From Akkermansia muciniphila (GTDB lineage Bacteria; Verrucomicrobiota; Verrucomicrobiia; Verrucomicrobiales; Akkermansiaceae): a stretch of DNA of 64,000 bases. The translations under genes were made by a program, and so were the position numbers. This document shows positions 1-10,838 of this stretch, piece by piece. The notes under the pieces are model-generated. The model searched no databases. It saw only the letters and a program-made list of their open reading frames with translations, and had not been told where the DNA came from. The stretch is taken from the NCBI RefSeq assembly GCF_018709685.1, contig NZ_JABDHQ010000002.1, positions 230,976 to 294,975 of the forward strand, written 5' to 3'. Every line of letters begins with the position of its first letter. The first letter of the stretch is position 1.

Positions 1-1
1 T

Positions 2-664
2 TCCGACGAGTACGTGGGCCTGGCCGTCCAGGGTCCCAAATGCGGAGAAGTCTTCTCCCGCGTCATTCCCGGCGTGGAACTTCCCCCCCGCAACGGCATC
101 TCCCGCATCACGGTGGACGGAACGGACCTTATCGTCTGCCGCACCGGCTATACCGGGGAAGACGGCTTTGAATTCTTCTGCCCGGCCGGAGAAGGCGTCC
201 AATGGTTTGAAGCCTTTCTTGACGCAGGAGCCAAGCCCTGCGGCCTGGGTGCGCGCGACAGCCTGCGCCTGGAAATGTGCTACCCCCTGAACGGTTCCGA
301 CCTCGCCCCGGACAAGACGCCCCTGGAAGCCGGGCTCGGCTTCTTCTGCGCGCTGGATACGGACTTCATCGGCGCCGGCATTCTTCGTGAACAAAAAGCC
401 AATGGCCTCAGCAAGCGCCTGGTGGCCATTGAATACACCGGCAAGGGAGCCCCCCCCCGCGCCCACTACGCTGTTCACGTTCCCGGAGGAGAAGCCATCG
501 GAGAACTTACCAGCGGCGTGCTCTCTCCTTCACTGATGAAGGGCATTGCCCTGGCCTACCTGCCTGTCGCCCATGCCAAGGTCGGCACGGAGCTGGAAAT
601 TGACGTAAGGGGAAGAAAATTCCCCGCCGTGGTAGTAAAAAAACCCTTTTATAAGAAAGGCTGA
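2..664 (+). CDS. gcvT: Aminomethyltransferase (glycine cleavage T protein), C-terminal part
   Basis: The gene runs in from before the window; the open frame is read from base 2. The T protein takes the aminomethyl group from lipoyl-GcvH, passes its methylene carbon to tetrahydrofolate and releases ammonia. The visible 220 residues include the family's typical stretch with GYTGEDGFE, then LGARDSLRLE and PLEAGLG, followed by the C-terminal barrel-like domain with GELTSG and SPSL, which is the usual end of GcvT. It is followed after 70 bases by gcvH and then gcvP, so the order is T-H-P on one strand. Identification is firm; the N-terminal folate-binding half is not visible. Confidence 0.96.
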   Translation, partial: SDEYVGLAVQGPKCGEVFSRVIPGVELPPRNGISRITVDGTDLIVCRTGYTGEDGFEFFCPAGEGVQWFEAFLDAGAKPCGLGARDSLRLEMCYPLNGSDLAPDKTPLEAGLGFFCALDTDFIGAGILREQKANGLSKRLVAIEYTGKGAPPRAHYAVHVPGGEAIGELTSGVLSPSLMKGIALAYLPVAHAKVGTELEIDVRGRKFPAVVVKKPFYKKG

Positions 665-734
665 CACTACTGCGCAGAAATAAACTGACAAACACCGTAT
701 TTTACTACACTCTCATCTCAAACAATTACATCTT

Positions 735-1115
735 ATGCACGACGTACCAGAAAACCTGCTGTATTCCAAAGACCATGAATGGGTTGAAATTGACGGAGAC
801 ATCGGCACCATCGGTATTTCAGACCATGCTCAGGCCGAACTCTCCGATGTAGTCTTTGTAGACCTTCCCGAAGTAGGCGCCACCGTTGCCGCCGGCGACC
901 CCGTCGCCGTTGTGGAATCCGTCAAGGCCGCCAGCGACGTATACACTCCCGTCTCCGGTGAGATTCTGGAAGTGAATGAAGAGCTCTCCAATGATCCTTC
1001 CCTCATCAACTCCGATCCCTACGGCGCAGGCTGGCTGTACAAAATCCGCCTGGACGTTCCCACGGAAACGGAAGACATGATGAACGCCACGGACTACGAG
1101 GAATACTGCTCCTGA
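735..1115 (+). CDS. gcvH: Glycine cleavage system H protein
   Basis: Small lipoyl carrier (126 residues, normal length) that shuttles the aminomethyl group between the P, T and L proteins in the cytosol. The lipoylation site is Lys64 in the motif ESVKAASD, and the region around DHEWVE near residue 14 and the GDPVAVVES hairpin match the family. It starts at ATG 735, with no obvious Shine-Dalgarno sequence. It lies between gcvT and gcvP, and two hairpins separate it from gcvP (1134-1191), so gcvP expression could be partly uncoupled from gcvTH. Confidence 0.97.
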   Translation: MHDVPENLLYSKDHEWVEIDGDIGTIGISDHAQAELSDVVFVDLPEVGATVAAGDPVAVVESVKAASDVYTPVSGEILEVNEELSNDPSLINSDPYGAGWLYKIRLDVPTETEDMMNATDYEEYCS

Positions 1116-1133
1116 CCCATTCCTCCCTCCCCC

Positions 1134-1168
1134 GCCCCGGTGATTCCATCCCGGGGCATTTTTGATTT
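1134..1168 (+). terminator. GC hairpin with T-run between gcvH and gcvP
   Basis: A 7-bp perfect stem (1134-1140 with 1151-1157) is followed by ATTTTTGATTT. A second perfect 8-bp hairpin follows at 1170-1191 (arms 1170-1177 and 1184-1191). The first has the shape of an intrinsic terminator inside an otherwise co-directional operon, so it may be a partial terminator or attenuator. Confidence 0.55.
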
Positions 1169-1211
1169 AACCCGGCCCTCCGCGGCCGGGTGCATACCTG
1201 CCAGACACCAC

Positions 1212-4058
<2,847 letters not shown>

Positions 4059-4079
4059 CCTTCCGCAACCTTAACCCGG

Positions 4080-4116
4080 AAAGGGCTGTTCCATATGAAT
4101 GGAGCAGCCCTTTTCA
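4080..4116 (+). terminator. Intrinsic terminator after gcvP
   Basis: A 15-bp stem with one G-T wobble (4080-4094 with 4099-4113) and a four-base loop, ending in TTTT. It lies 21 bases after the gcvP stop codon. Confidence 0.9.
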
Positions 4117-4154
4117 TTCCCGGAAGCCGGAACGTATGCGTCACAGGCGTACGA

Positions 4155-4364
4155 TCAGTCATCCGTGAATTGCCGGATGACAGCAAGGAAACGCCGGTTA
4201 ATCAACTCATGCAGTTTTCCCTTCTCACCTAATCCCACTATGGGTGGTCCCTCCGTCCTGACCGCCCCAATCTGGTTGCAAGTGGAAAACTCAGTCTGGG
4301 AAAATCCGGTGGTGATCCCTTGAGCAAGAATCCACACCAGTAAAAGTCTGTTTATCCTGATCAT
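4155..4364 (-). CDS. Possible small secreted protein
   Basis: A 69-codon frame beginning MIRINRLLLVWILAQ with a hydrophobic N-terminus that resembles a signal peptide cut near residue 22. The mature part would be only about 47 residues with no motif I recognise. It lies on the same strand just after the DUF805 gene (stop at 4419, gap 54 bases), so it could be the last gene of that transcript. No conservation evidence is available, and it may be a chance frame. Confidence 0.35.
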   Translation of the reverse strand: MIRINRLLLVWILAQGITTGFSQTEFSTCNQIGAVRTEGPPIVGLGEKGKLHELINRRFLAVIRQFTDD

Positions 4365-4418
4365 GGCGGTAACGGAGTGCAAATACTGTGAATCCCCGGC
4401 GGCAGCCCTGCGGATCCT

Positions 4419-5051
4419 TCAATTCCAGGGAGGATCACCATATTGATTCTCTCCCAGCTGGCTCTCCCCGTAGCGTAAATACCACAGCAGCCACCACCCC
4501 AGGACGGGTACTGCCAGCCACACCAGGCACAGGCCGCTCCTCCCCACATCATGCAGGCGCCGTACCATGGTGGCCGCCATGGGAAGAGACAGTACGATAA
4601 GAACCACGTAAAACACGGGAGACAACAGATCCACCCATGGAGAGAGGGAAGAGAAAAAGCCGCTTTTCACGAGAGAGGGAAACCCGGCGGCTGCCAGCCA
4701 TGCGATACCCACGCTGGCATAAACCTCGTGCATCTCCCCCTTTCCGGCACGGCCTTTAAAACTGCACCACGCCTTGATGATGCGCATCCAGTACTTCTTC
4801 CTGGTCCAGACAGGCACGGCGCTCGTGAACTCCTCTCCGGGCCCCGGCATCTCAAACGCCTCTCCATCGTCATCCATGACGGTCATGGAGGGAATGAAGG
4901 AAGCCAGCGGCTGCCAGCCCCCGCCGGGAAGCTTCCTCACCAGGGTGCGGTTGGACAGGCGTCCATGGTTGCGGGCCTGAATCAGAAGCACCAGGGGAAC
5001 GGGGCCCTTGGAGGAACCGTCAATCGCCTGGTACTCGTAAAGATCACTCAT
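4419..5051 (-). CDS. GYF-domain plus DUF805 membrane protein
   Basis: A 210-residue protein of unknown function. Residues 1-60 look like a GYF_2-type domain (SDLYEYQAIDGSSKGPVPLV, with a later GGWQPL), which usually binds proline-rich peptides. The C-terminal half is a DUF805 unit with about three or four membrane segments, the signature RRLHDVGRSG and a closing GENQYGDPP. The pairing of these two domains on one chain is common in host-associated bacteria. Its ATG is 9 bases after the sulfatase stop on the same strand, so the two are probably co-transcribed; no functional link to sulfatase activity is evident. Confidence 0.75.
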   Translation of the reverse strand: MSDLYEYQAIDGSSKGPVPLVLLIQARNHGRLSNRTLVRKLPGGGWQPLASFIPSMTVMDDDGEAFEMPGPGEEFTSAVPVWTRKKYWMRIIKAWCSFKGRAGKGEMHEVYASVGIAWLAAAGFPSLVKSGFFSSLSPWVDLLSPVFYVVLIVLSLPMAATMVRRLHDVGRSGLCLVWLAVPVLGWWLLWYLRYGESQLGENQYGDPPWN

Positions 5052-5060
5052 CGGAGGCTC

Positions 5061-7220
5061 TTACTTGGCCGCTCCGTCATGGCTGAACGCGGACGCGGGA
5101 ATCTCCTGCTTGGGCAGGCCGGGGCCTTCCCACTTCAAGACCAGCCTGGAGGCGGGACCGGCATTACCCACGTAGCTGATGCGGATGGGATGCAGCCCGG
5201 CCTTCAAATAAACGGGATTCTTCCGGTCGCCCAAATCGGAAGAAATTTCGGTGCCCGGCTCGTAAGTCTTGTCCGCGTCAATCAGTTCCATTCCGTGCAG
5301 GCGGACAAACGCCTTGCTCCCCTTGTTCGCGTCCGTGGACAGGTAAAAAGTATACTCTCCGTCAGCCGGAATTTTTACATACCCGGTCAGTTCCACCCCA
5401 CGCTTCCGGGGACCATTCATCTTGACGGACGGTGACGGAACCACGCCGTGCGCGGCAGGCTGCTTCTTCAGCTGGCGGAAATCCGGAACCCACGGGAACT
5501 CACCTTCATAAACGGACCACTTCAAGCCGGGGGAGGCAGCCCCCGTCACCTCCACTGCCGGGACCAGTTCCGTATCAAACACCGTCTTGGCAGGAAGGAA
5601 GGCACGGCGGTTGGACAGGGCGGCGGCCTTCATGCGGGCCTGGAGCTCCGGCTTGGAGGAAGCAAGGTCCTTGCTCTCCTGCGGGTCATTCAGGGTATCA
5701 AAAATCATGAAATCCTTGTCCGCATCCTTCACGCCCATGCGCAAGCCTTTCAGACCGTCCACAAAGACAATCTGCTGCTGGCCCCGCTCCGCGCCCTTGT
5801 GTTCTCCCAGGAAATCCTTGTAGCCAGGCGTCTTGCCGGCAACATTGTATTCTGAGTAAATAACTCCCGGCTTCTGCTGGTCCGCATGGCCTGTCAGCGT
5901 CGGCAGCAGGGAAACGCCGTCGCTGCGGGCGGGAACCGGCACTCCGGCGGCATCCGCCAGCGTAGCCAGCCAGTCATGGAACTGGCCGGGGTGCAGGCTG
6001 ATCTGCCCCTTGGGAATGCGGGCGGGCCAGCGTACCAGCGTGGGAACGCGCATGCCGCCTTCCCAGCAGTCGCGCTTGATGCCGTCCATCATGCCGTAAC
6101 TCTTGAAAAACTGCGGATTCTGCGCTCCATGCCTGTGCTTGGGATCGGCGCCTCCTTCATTGTGGGGGCCATTGTCGGATGTAAAGACAATCATCGTATC
6201 ATTGTCGATCTTTAAATCCTTCAGCAAATGAATCAAATCCGCCACAGCGTCATCCACGCGGCGGATCATCGTGGAATGCCGCTTGGCCACGTCATTGGGG
6301 AAACGGGCATTGTCCGGATGAATGTAGGTATCTTTGTCTTTTTCAGCCTTGGCGTCAAAAGCAGTATTTACGGACTCCGTTCCGTTCTTCTTCACCCATT
6401 GCAGGCCTCCCTTCAAACCGCCTCCGGCAGGATAGGGCGTTCCCGGAACCACCAGGTTGCCATGAGGGGCCGGAAAAGCCAGGTACAGGAAAAACGGCTT
6501 GCCGGTCTTGCGGGCGGACTTGCGCTGGTCCACAATCCACTGCTTGGCGCGGGCGGCAAACAAATCCGTGGAATAGGCCGTCTGCGGAACCTGGTCCTTG
6601 ATATTCTTCCATTCGGGATTGGGGGCGTAACCGTTGTATTCGAAAATATTGCGGGATTCGGAAGGGTAATGGAAATGCCCGGCCAGATGGTCCAGGATTC
6701 CGTAAAAGTAATTGAAGCCGCGCTGGTGGGGGCCGCCCGTCACCGGGCCATGGCTTTCCCCGCCGCCGCCCACGCCCCACTTGCCGATGGCGGCGGTATC
6801 ATAACCGGCATCCCGCATTATGGTGCCCAGCGTATGGGAATCTTCAATGGGATAGTCAAAGCGGTTGTTCCTCACCACGCGGGAATGCCCCTGGTGCACC
6901 CCCAGCAGCAGGGAGGCGCGCGCCGGAGCGCAGACCGGAGCGGCGGAATAATGCCGGCGCAGCTGAATCCCCTCCCGGGCCATGGCGGACAGGGCCGGAG
7001 TCTTGAACTCATTCTTCCTGTCCACCGTCCGTCCGTTCAGCTTCTGCTGGCTCCAGTTGGCATCCAGGTCCCCCCAGCCCATGTCGTCCACCAGAATGAA
7101 AATAACATTGGGCTTTGAATTCTTGACGGCACTGGCAGCGGGCTTCGCAGCCTGCCCGGAAGCGCTCATGCACGGAACCAGGACAGTCAGAAGAACGGAT
7201 AGGAAAGATACCAATTTCAT
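5061..7220 (-). CDS. Secreted sulfatase with C-terminal PA14-like domain
   Basis: A 719-residue exported type I sulfatase. A signal peptide covers about residues 1-22. The FGly-precursor motif is C97-A-P-A-R101, preceded by the metal ligands Asp45-Asp46 in VDDMGWGD; further ligands fall in FTSDNGPHNEGG. The Cys-type motif needs a formylglycine-generating enzyme of the anSME or FGE class for maturation. After the sulfatase core, about residues 590-715 form a PA14-like beta domain (GEYTFYLSTDANKGSKAF), often carbohydrate-binding. The substrate cannot be read from sequence; removing sulfate from mucin sugars or glycosaminoglycans is the likely role in an intestinal verrucomicrobium. Confidence 0.9.
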   Translation of the reverse strand: MKLVSFLSVLLTVLVPCMSASGQAAKPAASAVKNSKPNVIFILVDDMGWGDLDANWSQQKLNGRTVDRKNEFKTPALSAMAREGIQLRRHYSAAPVCAPARASLLLGVHQGHSRVVRNNRFDYPIEDSHTLGTIMRDAGYDTAAIGKWGVGGGGESHGPVTGGPHQRGFNYFYGILDHLAGHFHYPSESRNIFEYNGYAPNPEWKNIKDQVPQTAYSTDLFAARAKQWIVDQRKSARKTGKPFFLYLAFPAPHGNLVVPGTPYPAGGGLKGGLQWVKKNGTESVNTAFDAKAEKDKDTYIHPDNARFPNDVAKRHSTMIRRVDDAVADLIHLLKDLKIDNDTMIVFTSDNGPHNEGGADPKHRHGAQNPQFFKSYGMMDGIKRDCWEGGMRVPTLVRWPARIPKGQISLHPGQFHDWLATLADAAGVPVPARSDGVSLLPTLTGHADQQKPGVIYSEYNVAGKTPGYKDFLGEHKGAERGQQQIVFVDGLKGLRMGVKDADKDFMIFDTLNDPQESKDLASSKPELQARMKAAALSNRRAFLPAKTVFDTELVPAVEVTGAASPGLKWSVYEGEFPWVPDFRQLKKQPAAHGVVPSPSVKMNGPRKRGVELTGYVKIPADGEYTFYLSTDANKGSKAFVRLHGMELIDADKTYEPGTEISSDLGDRKNPVYLKAGLHPIRISYVGNAGPASRLVLKWEGPGLPKQEIPASAFSHDGAAK

Positions 7221-7267
7221 GATTCAGGTGAAAATAAACTTTAAAGAGAACGTTAAAACAGAGCGTG

Positions 7268-7295
7268 ATCTTACATGAATTTTCCCATCTCTCAA
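7268..7295 (-). promoter_or_regulatory. Possible sulfatase promoter
   Basis: On the minus strand, TTGAGA and TAAGAT are separated by 16 bases, giving a leader of roughly 40 bases before the sulfatase ATG at 7220. The assignment rests on similarity to a sigma-70 consensus only. Confidence 0.35.
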
Positions 7296-7316
7296 GAGAA
7301 TTAAACGGAACGGAAA

Positions 7317-7344
7317 TTGACGACTGATTCGTCAGACCTATAGT
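7317..7344 (+). promoter_or_regulatory. Promoter-like sequence with palindrome before the 7375 pseudogene
   Basis: TTGACG and TATAGT are 16 bases apart. A perfect 6-bp inverted repeat (TGACGA at 7318-7323, TCGTCA at 7329-7334) overlaps the -35 box and spacer, as an operator would. The -10 box lies about 30 bases upstream of the decayed reading frame, so this may be the surviving promoter of the pseudogene. Confidence 0.45.
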
Positions 7345-7374
7345 GAAGAAACTATAGAACTGCCCCATATTCTA

Positions 7375-7943
7375 TTGATTGCATGTGCCCTGCTCCTCCC
7401 GTCAGGCACGCTTTACGGGCTGGACGTCCAGATGACAGACCTGAAAAAAGCCGCCGCATAAGCTGAAAAGAGAACAAAAATCTGTTCATCATTTACAAGG
7501 AGAGCGCATGGAATCCTGACGCATACGGCGTGCCGGAACGCCTGCTCGCCTCTGATTTATTTAAAAAGGCGGCACAATCCTGCTTTATCCTGGCGGGGGC
7601 AGGAATACTCGGCAGACTGTCTCCCGCCGACGTATTTTCCCCCTTTAATATCACAGCCCACGGAACCGCCAAACCGGAAGAACTCCCTGTCAAGTAGTCC
7701 GGCGAACTGCCGGAAAAAGCTACTTTATGCGTGCTGGCAACGCCCTCCGGCGTCATTTACCAAGCCTTCGGAACCACACACGCCACAAAAATGCCACGCT
7801 GCTCCCTTACGCACTCCAGCCCAGACAACCGGGATACATTGCGGAAACAGTACAAAAATGGCGGCGAGGAAGCGGGAGCCGCCTACCGGAAAGGCATCAT
7901 CCTGAATCTGAAGCCCATTTCCATGGAGCTAAAACTTCAATAA
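7375..7943 (+). pseudogene. Decayed secreted protein, possibly thioredoxin-like
   Basis: Two reading frames join into one protein-like text. The first (from TTG 7375) reads a hydrophobic signal-like stretch and then GLDVQMTDLKKAAA before a stop at about 7459. The next frame continues with ENKNLFIIYKESAWNP and runs to an in-frame TAG at 7695-7697, then resumes to the TAA at 7941. The order signal peptide, KKAAA, ENKNLFIIY, then an FKKAAQSCFIL segment is reminiscent of secreted thioredoxin-fold proteins in which a CxxC would follow the first strand, but no CxxC remains. At least one frameshift and one nonsense mutation are visible. The family assignment is tentative. Confidence 0.55.
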
Positions 7944-8012
7944 AGCAGTTGCTCCCATGGCAAGAGCCGTTTCCGGGGCAACGCAAACAACGTGTCCCGA
8001 ACCGCAGAAACG

Positions 8013-9827
8013 TCAGAACCGCTTCTTCCTGTCGTCCCTGCGGGGACGGTCGCCCCAGCGCTCACCGCGGTCACTGCGGAATCCCCCGCGGCTGCCTCTG
8101 AATCCTCCGCGATCGCCGCGGTCCCGGTCTCCACGGTAACCGCCGCGGAATCCTCCGCTGCGACGGGGCGGACGCGGTCCGTCGGAATATTCCGGCGTGC
8201 CCTTGTCCTCGCGCACATTGACCTCATACCCGCAGACAGTGGCGTTAGCCAGGGCTTCCAGAAGCTGGGGGGCCACGGAAGCGTCCACTTCAATGAGAGA
8301 ATGCTTGGGGAAAATCCTGATGTCCCCTACGGCGCCCTTCTCCATTTCCACCGTATTGTAGAATAGTCCGGCGATGTCCTTGGGCCTCAGGCCGATCATC
8401 CGGCCACCGTTCATGAACAGCGTGACCGTATCACCGTTATGCTGCCAGGAATCCCCCTTCTGCGGGCTTTCCGTTTCTTCTCCGGGCTGGGCCACATGGC
8501 GGGATTTGCGGGCCGGCTTGTCTTCCGGAATGGGCTGCACTTCCCGGTGGGTGCGCTCCCGGAGCAAATCAAACAGGGCGGCAGCCAGAGATTCCGGGGC
8601 AGCCTCCACGTCCTTCAGTTCTTCCGGCAGCACGGCATCCGGCTTGAGGCGTTCCAGAATGTCATCCACCAGGGATTCCGTCCGGAGCTGATCCACCTGC
8701 ACGGCGGTCAGCACGGGTTCCGGAGTCAGCTTGACGCCGATGAAGCGTTCAATGCGGCTCATCAGGGAAAAATCACGGCGGCCTACAAAGGTGATGGCCT
8801 TCCCCTTGCGCCCGGCGCGCGCCGTGCGTCCGATGCGGTGCACGTAATCCTCCGGATCACGGGGCAGTTCAAAGTTAACCACGGCATCCACATCATCCAC
8901 GTCCAGGCCGCGGGCGGCAATATCCGTGGCTACCAGCAGGCGCAGGCTTCCCTTGCGGAAGGAATCCATCACGCGTTCCCGCATGATTTGCGGCATATCC
9001 CCGTGAAGGCGGTCCACGGGATAGCCCCGGGCCGTCAGGCCGTCCACAACGTCATCCACCACTTTCTTGGTGTTGGCGAATACCAGGCCCATCTTGATTT
9101 TTCCGGTGTCCAGCAGCCGGCTGAGCACCTCAATCCGGGAAGAGAACAACACCTCGTAATAAGACTGTTCAATGGTGGGCACCGTCAGCGTAGGCCGCTC
9201 AATGGTGATCTGGACGGGATCCTTCATGAACCGGCTCACCAGGCGGTTGATTTCCGGGGACATGGTGGCGGAGAAAAACAGGGTCTGCTTCGTTTCAGGC
9301 ATGGACTCCGCAATGCGCTCAATATCCTCCAGGAACCCCATATCCAGCATCTCGTCCGCTTCATCCAGAATCAGCATGCGGAGATTGTCCAGCTTCAGTG
9401 CTCCGGATTCCATCAGGTCCATGACGCGTCCGGGCGTCCCCACCACGAACTGCACGCCGCGGCGCAGGGCGTCAAGCTGGGGGCGGAAGGAGGAGCCTCC
9501 GTAAATGGGTACCGCGGAAACGCCGTCCATGAACAGGGCCAGCTTGTCCACCTCCCGGCAAATCTGGACGGCCAGTTCCCGCGTGGGGCACAGGGCCAGC
9601 ACCTGGACGCTGCGTTCATCCGGATCAATGCATTCCAGGGCCGGGATGGCAAAGGCAAGGGTCTTGCCGGAACCCGTATGGGACAGACCAACGATATCCG
9701 ACCCTCCGATGGCGGCGGGAATCGCCTGTTCCTGAATGGCGGAAGGAGTATCGAAGCCGAGCACTTCAACGGCTTCCAGAATCTCCGGCGAAATGCCAAG
9801 GGTCGAAAAAGAAGATGTTTGAGTCAT
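8013..9827 (-). CDS. DEAD-box RNA helicase with DbpA-like RNA-binding domain and RG-rich tail
   Basis: ATP-dependent RNA helicase of the DeaD/CsdA type, probably acting in ribosome assembly and cold or stress RNA remodelling. Motifs from ATG 9827: Q-motif near residue 31, Walker A TGSGKT 51-56, PTREL 81-85, DEAD 155-158, SAT 186-188, HRIGRTAR 330-337. After the helicase core, about residues 465-550 resemble the DbpA RNA-binding domain. The last 55 residues are a basic Gly/Arg/Asp-rich tail with several RGG and RGD units ending in KKRF, a common nonspecific RNA-binding extension. A GTG start at 9854 would add nine residues; ATG 9827 is preferred. Confidence 0.93.
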   Translation of the reverse strand: MTQTSSFSTLGISPEILEAVEVLGFDTPSAIQEQAIPAAIGGSDIVGLSHTGSGKTLAFAIPALECIDPDERSVQVLALCPTRELAVQICREVDKLALFMDGVSAVPIYGGSSFRPQLDALRRGVQFVVGTPGRVMDLMESGALKLDNLRMLILDEADEMLDMGFLEDIERIAESMPETKQTLFFSATMSPEINRLVSRFMKDPVQITIERPTLTVPTIEQSYYEVLFSSRIEVLSRLLDTGKIKMGLVFANTKKVVDDVVDGLTARGYPVDRLHGDMPQIMRERVMDSFRKGSLRLLVATDIAARGLDVDDVDAVVNFELPRDPEDYVHRIGRTARAGRKGKAITFVGRRDFSLMSRIERFIGVKLTPEPVLTAVQVDQLRTESLVDDILERLKPDAVLPEELKDVEAAPESLAAALFDLLRERTHREVQPIPEDKPARKSRHVAQPGEETESPQKGDSWQHNGDTVTLFMNGGRMIGLRPKDIAGLFYNTVEMEKGAVGDIRIFPKHSLIEVDASVAPQLLEALANATVCGYEVNVREDKGTPEYSDGPRPPRRSGGFRGGYRGDRDRGDRGGFRGSRGGFRSDRGERWGDRPRRDDRKKRF

Positions 9828-10049
9828 GGGGGAAAAATGATCTGTCAAAGTCACGGGAGAAGCTGAACATTATTCACACCTGTGTCCAGCCAAAAGAACG
9901 GAAGATACCGTGGGATGCCACGATTTCCACAGGGCTTGCCGGCGGAGAAAAAAACGCCTCTCTCCTGCTTCTGGTCTTTACATTCACACACGGGGTTGCA
10001 ACTTGCGGTGGCATATCCGCGTATGATACAAGTACCTGCCTCCAAATTC

Positions 10050-10826
10050 ATGGACAAGAAGCCAAACACCTCACGTTCCTCATTCCTGGGAATTTTCATC
10101 AACATCCTCCTGCCGGTATTGATTCTGGACTATTGCAGCGCGGGTCCGGCCAATCCCCTGGAACGCCCGGAAGGGGAAAGCTTCTGGCACCTCGGGCCCG
10201 TATGGGCGCTCGTCATCGCTCTTTCCCTGCCTCTTGTCTACGGAGTCCGCACCCTGATCGTCACCCGGAAATTCGACCTGATGTCCGGCGTGGGCATGGC
10301 CGGCGTGCTGCTTACCGGCGTCATCAGCATCTTCGTCATCGGACCGGAAGGCCGCATCCACAGCGCCACGCCCTGGCTGTTCGCCGGAAAGGAAGCCCTC
10401 ATCCCCCTCATCCTGGCCGCCGCGGTCATCGTCTCCCGTTCCACGGGCTCCCCCCTGCTCAACATGTTCATTTACACGCCGGAGCTGTTTGACGTATCCA
10501 GAATAGAGCAGAAGGTGGCTGCCAATGACGCGGAGCAGGCCTACCAGCAGCTGCTGGCCAGCTCGTCCTGGGTGCTGGCGGGCACGCTCGTGGCCTCTTC
10601 CATCGGCAACTTTTTCCTGAGCCTCTCCTTCATGTCTTCCGTCATGCGCCAGCCGGAGGCGGAACAGCAGGTGGCTTACAACGTAGCCATCGGCAGCATC
10701 ACCTGGTGGGGCTTCCTGATCATCGGTGTCCCCATCCTGGCAGCCCTGGTCTTCATCATGCTGCGCCTGATCAAACGCCTCGGCCAGCTCACCGGACTCA
10801 CCCGGGATGAACTCCTTCTCAGATAA
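10050..10826 (+). CDS. VC0807-type polytopic membrane protein
   Basis: About 258 residues from ATG 10050 (an in-frame ATG at 10023 would add nine). It has roughly six hydrophobic segments. The order NILLPVLILDY, then LGPVWALVIALSLPLVYG, then SGVGMAGVLLTGVI and KEALIPLILAAAVI matches the VC0807 family of inner-membrane proteins, whose function is unknown. The second half (SWVLAGTLVASSIGNFF) shares the family's duplicated look. It is followed after 12 bases by the sialate esterase on the same strand, so co-transcription is possible without implying a shared role. Confidence 0.7.
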   Translation: MDKKPNTSRSSFLGIFINILLPVLILDYCSAGPANPLERPEGESFWHLGPVWALVIALSLPLVYGVRTLIVTRKFDLMSGVGMAGVLLTGVISIFVIGPEGRIHSATPWLFAGKEALIPLILAAAVIVSRSTGSPLLNMFIYTPELFDVSRIEQKVAANDAEQAYQQLLASSSWVLAGTLVASSIGNFFLSLSFMSSVMRQPEAEQQVAYNVAIGSITWWGFLIIGVPILAALVFIMLRLIKRLGQLTGLTRDELLLR

Positions 10827-10838
10827 TCCGCTCAAACC

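Noticed and set aside
1140..1211. GTG 1140 as the gcvP start
   Set aside because: The added 24 residues would be translated through two hairpins and do not look like a GcvP N-terminus; ATG 1212 gives the standard one.
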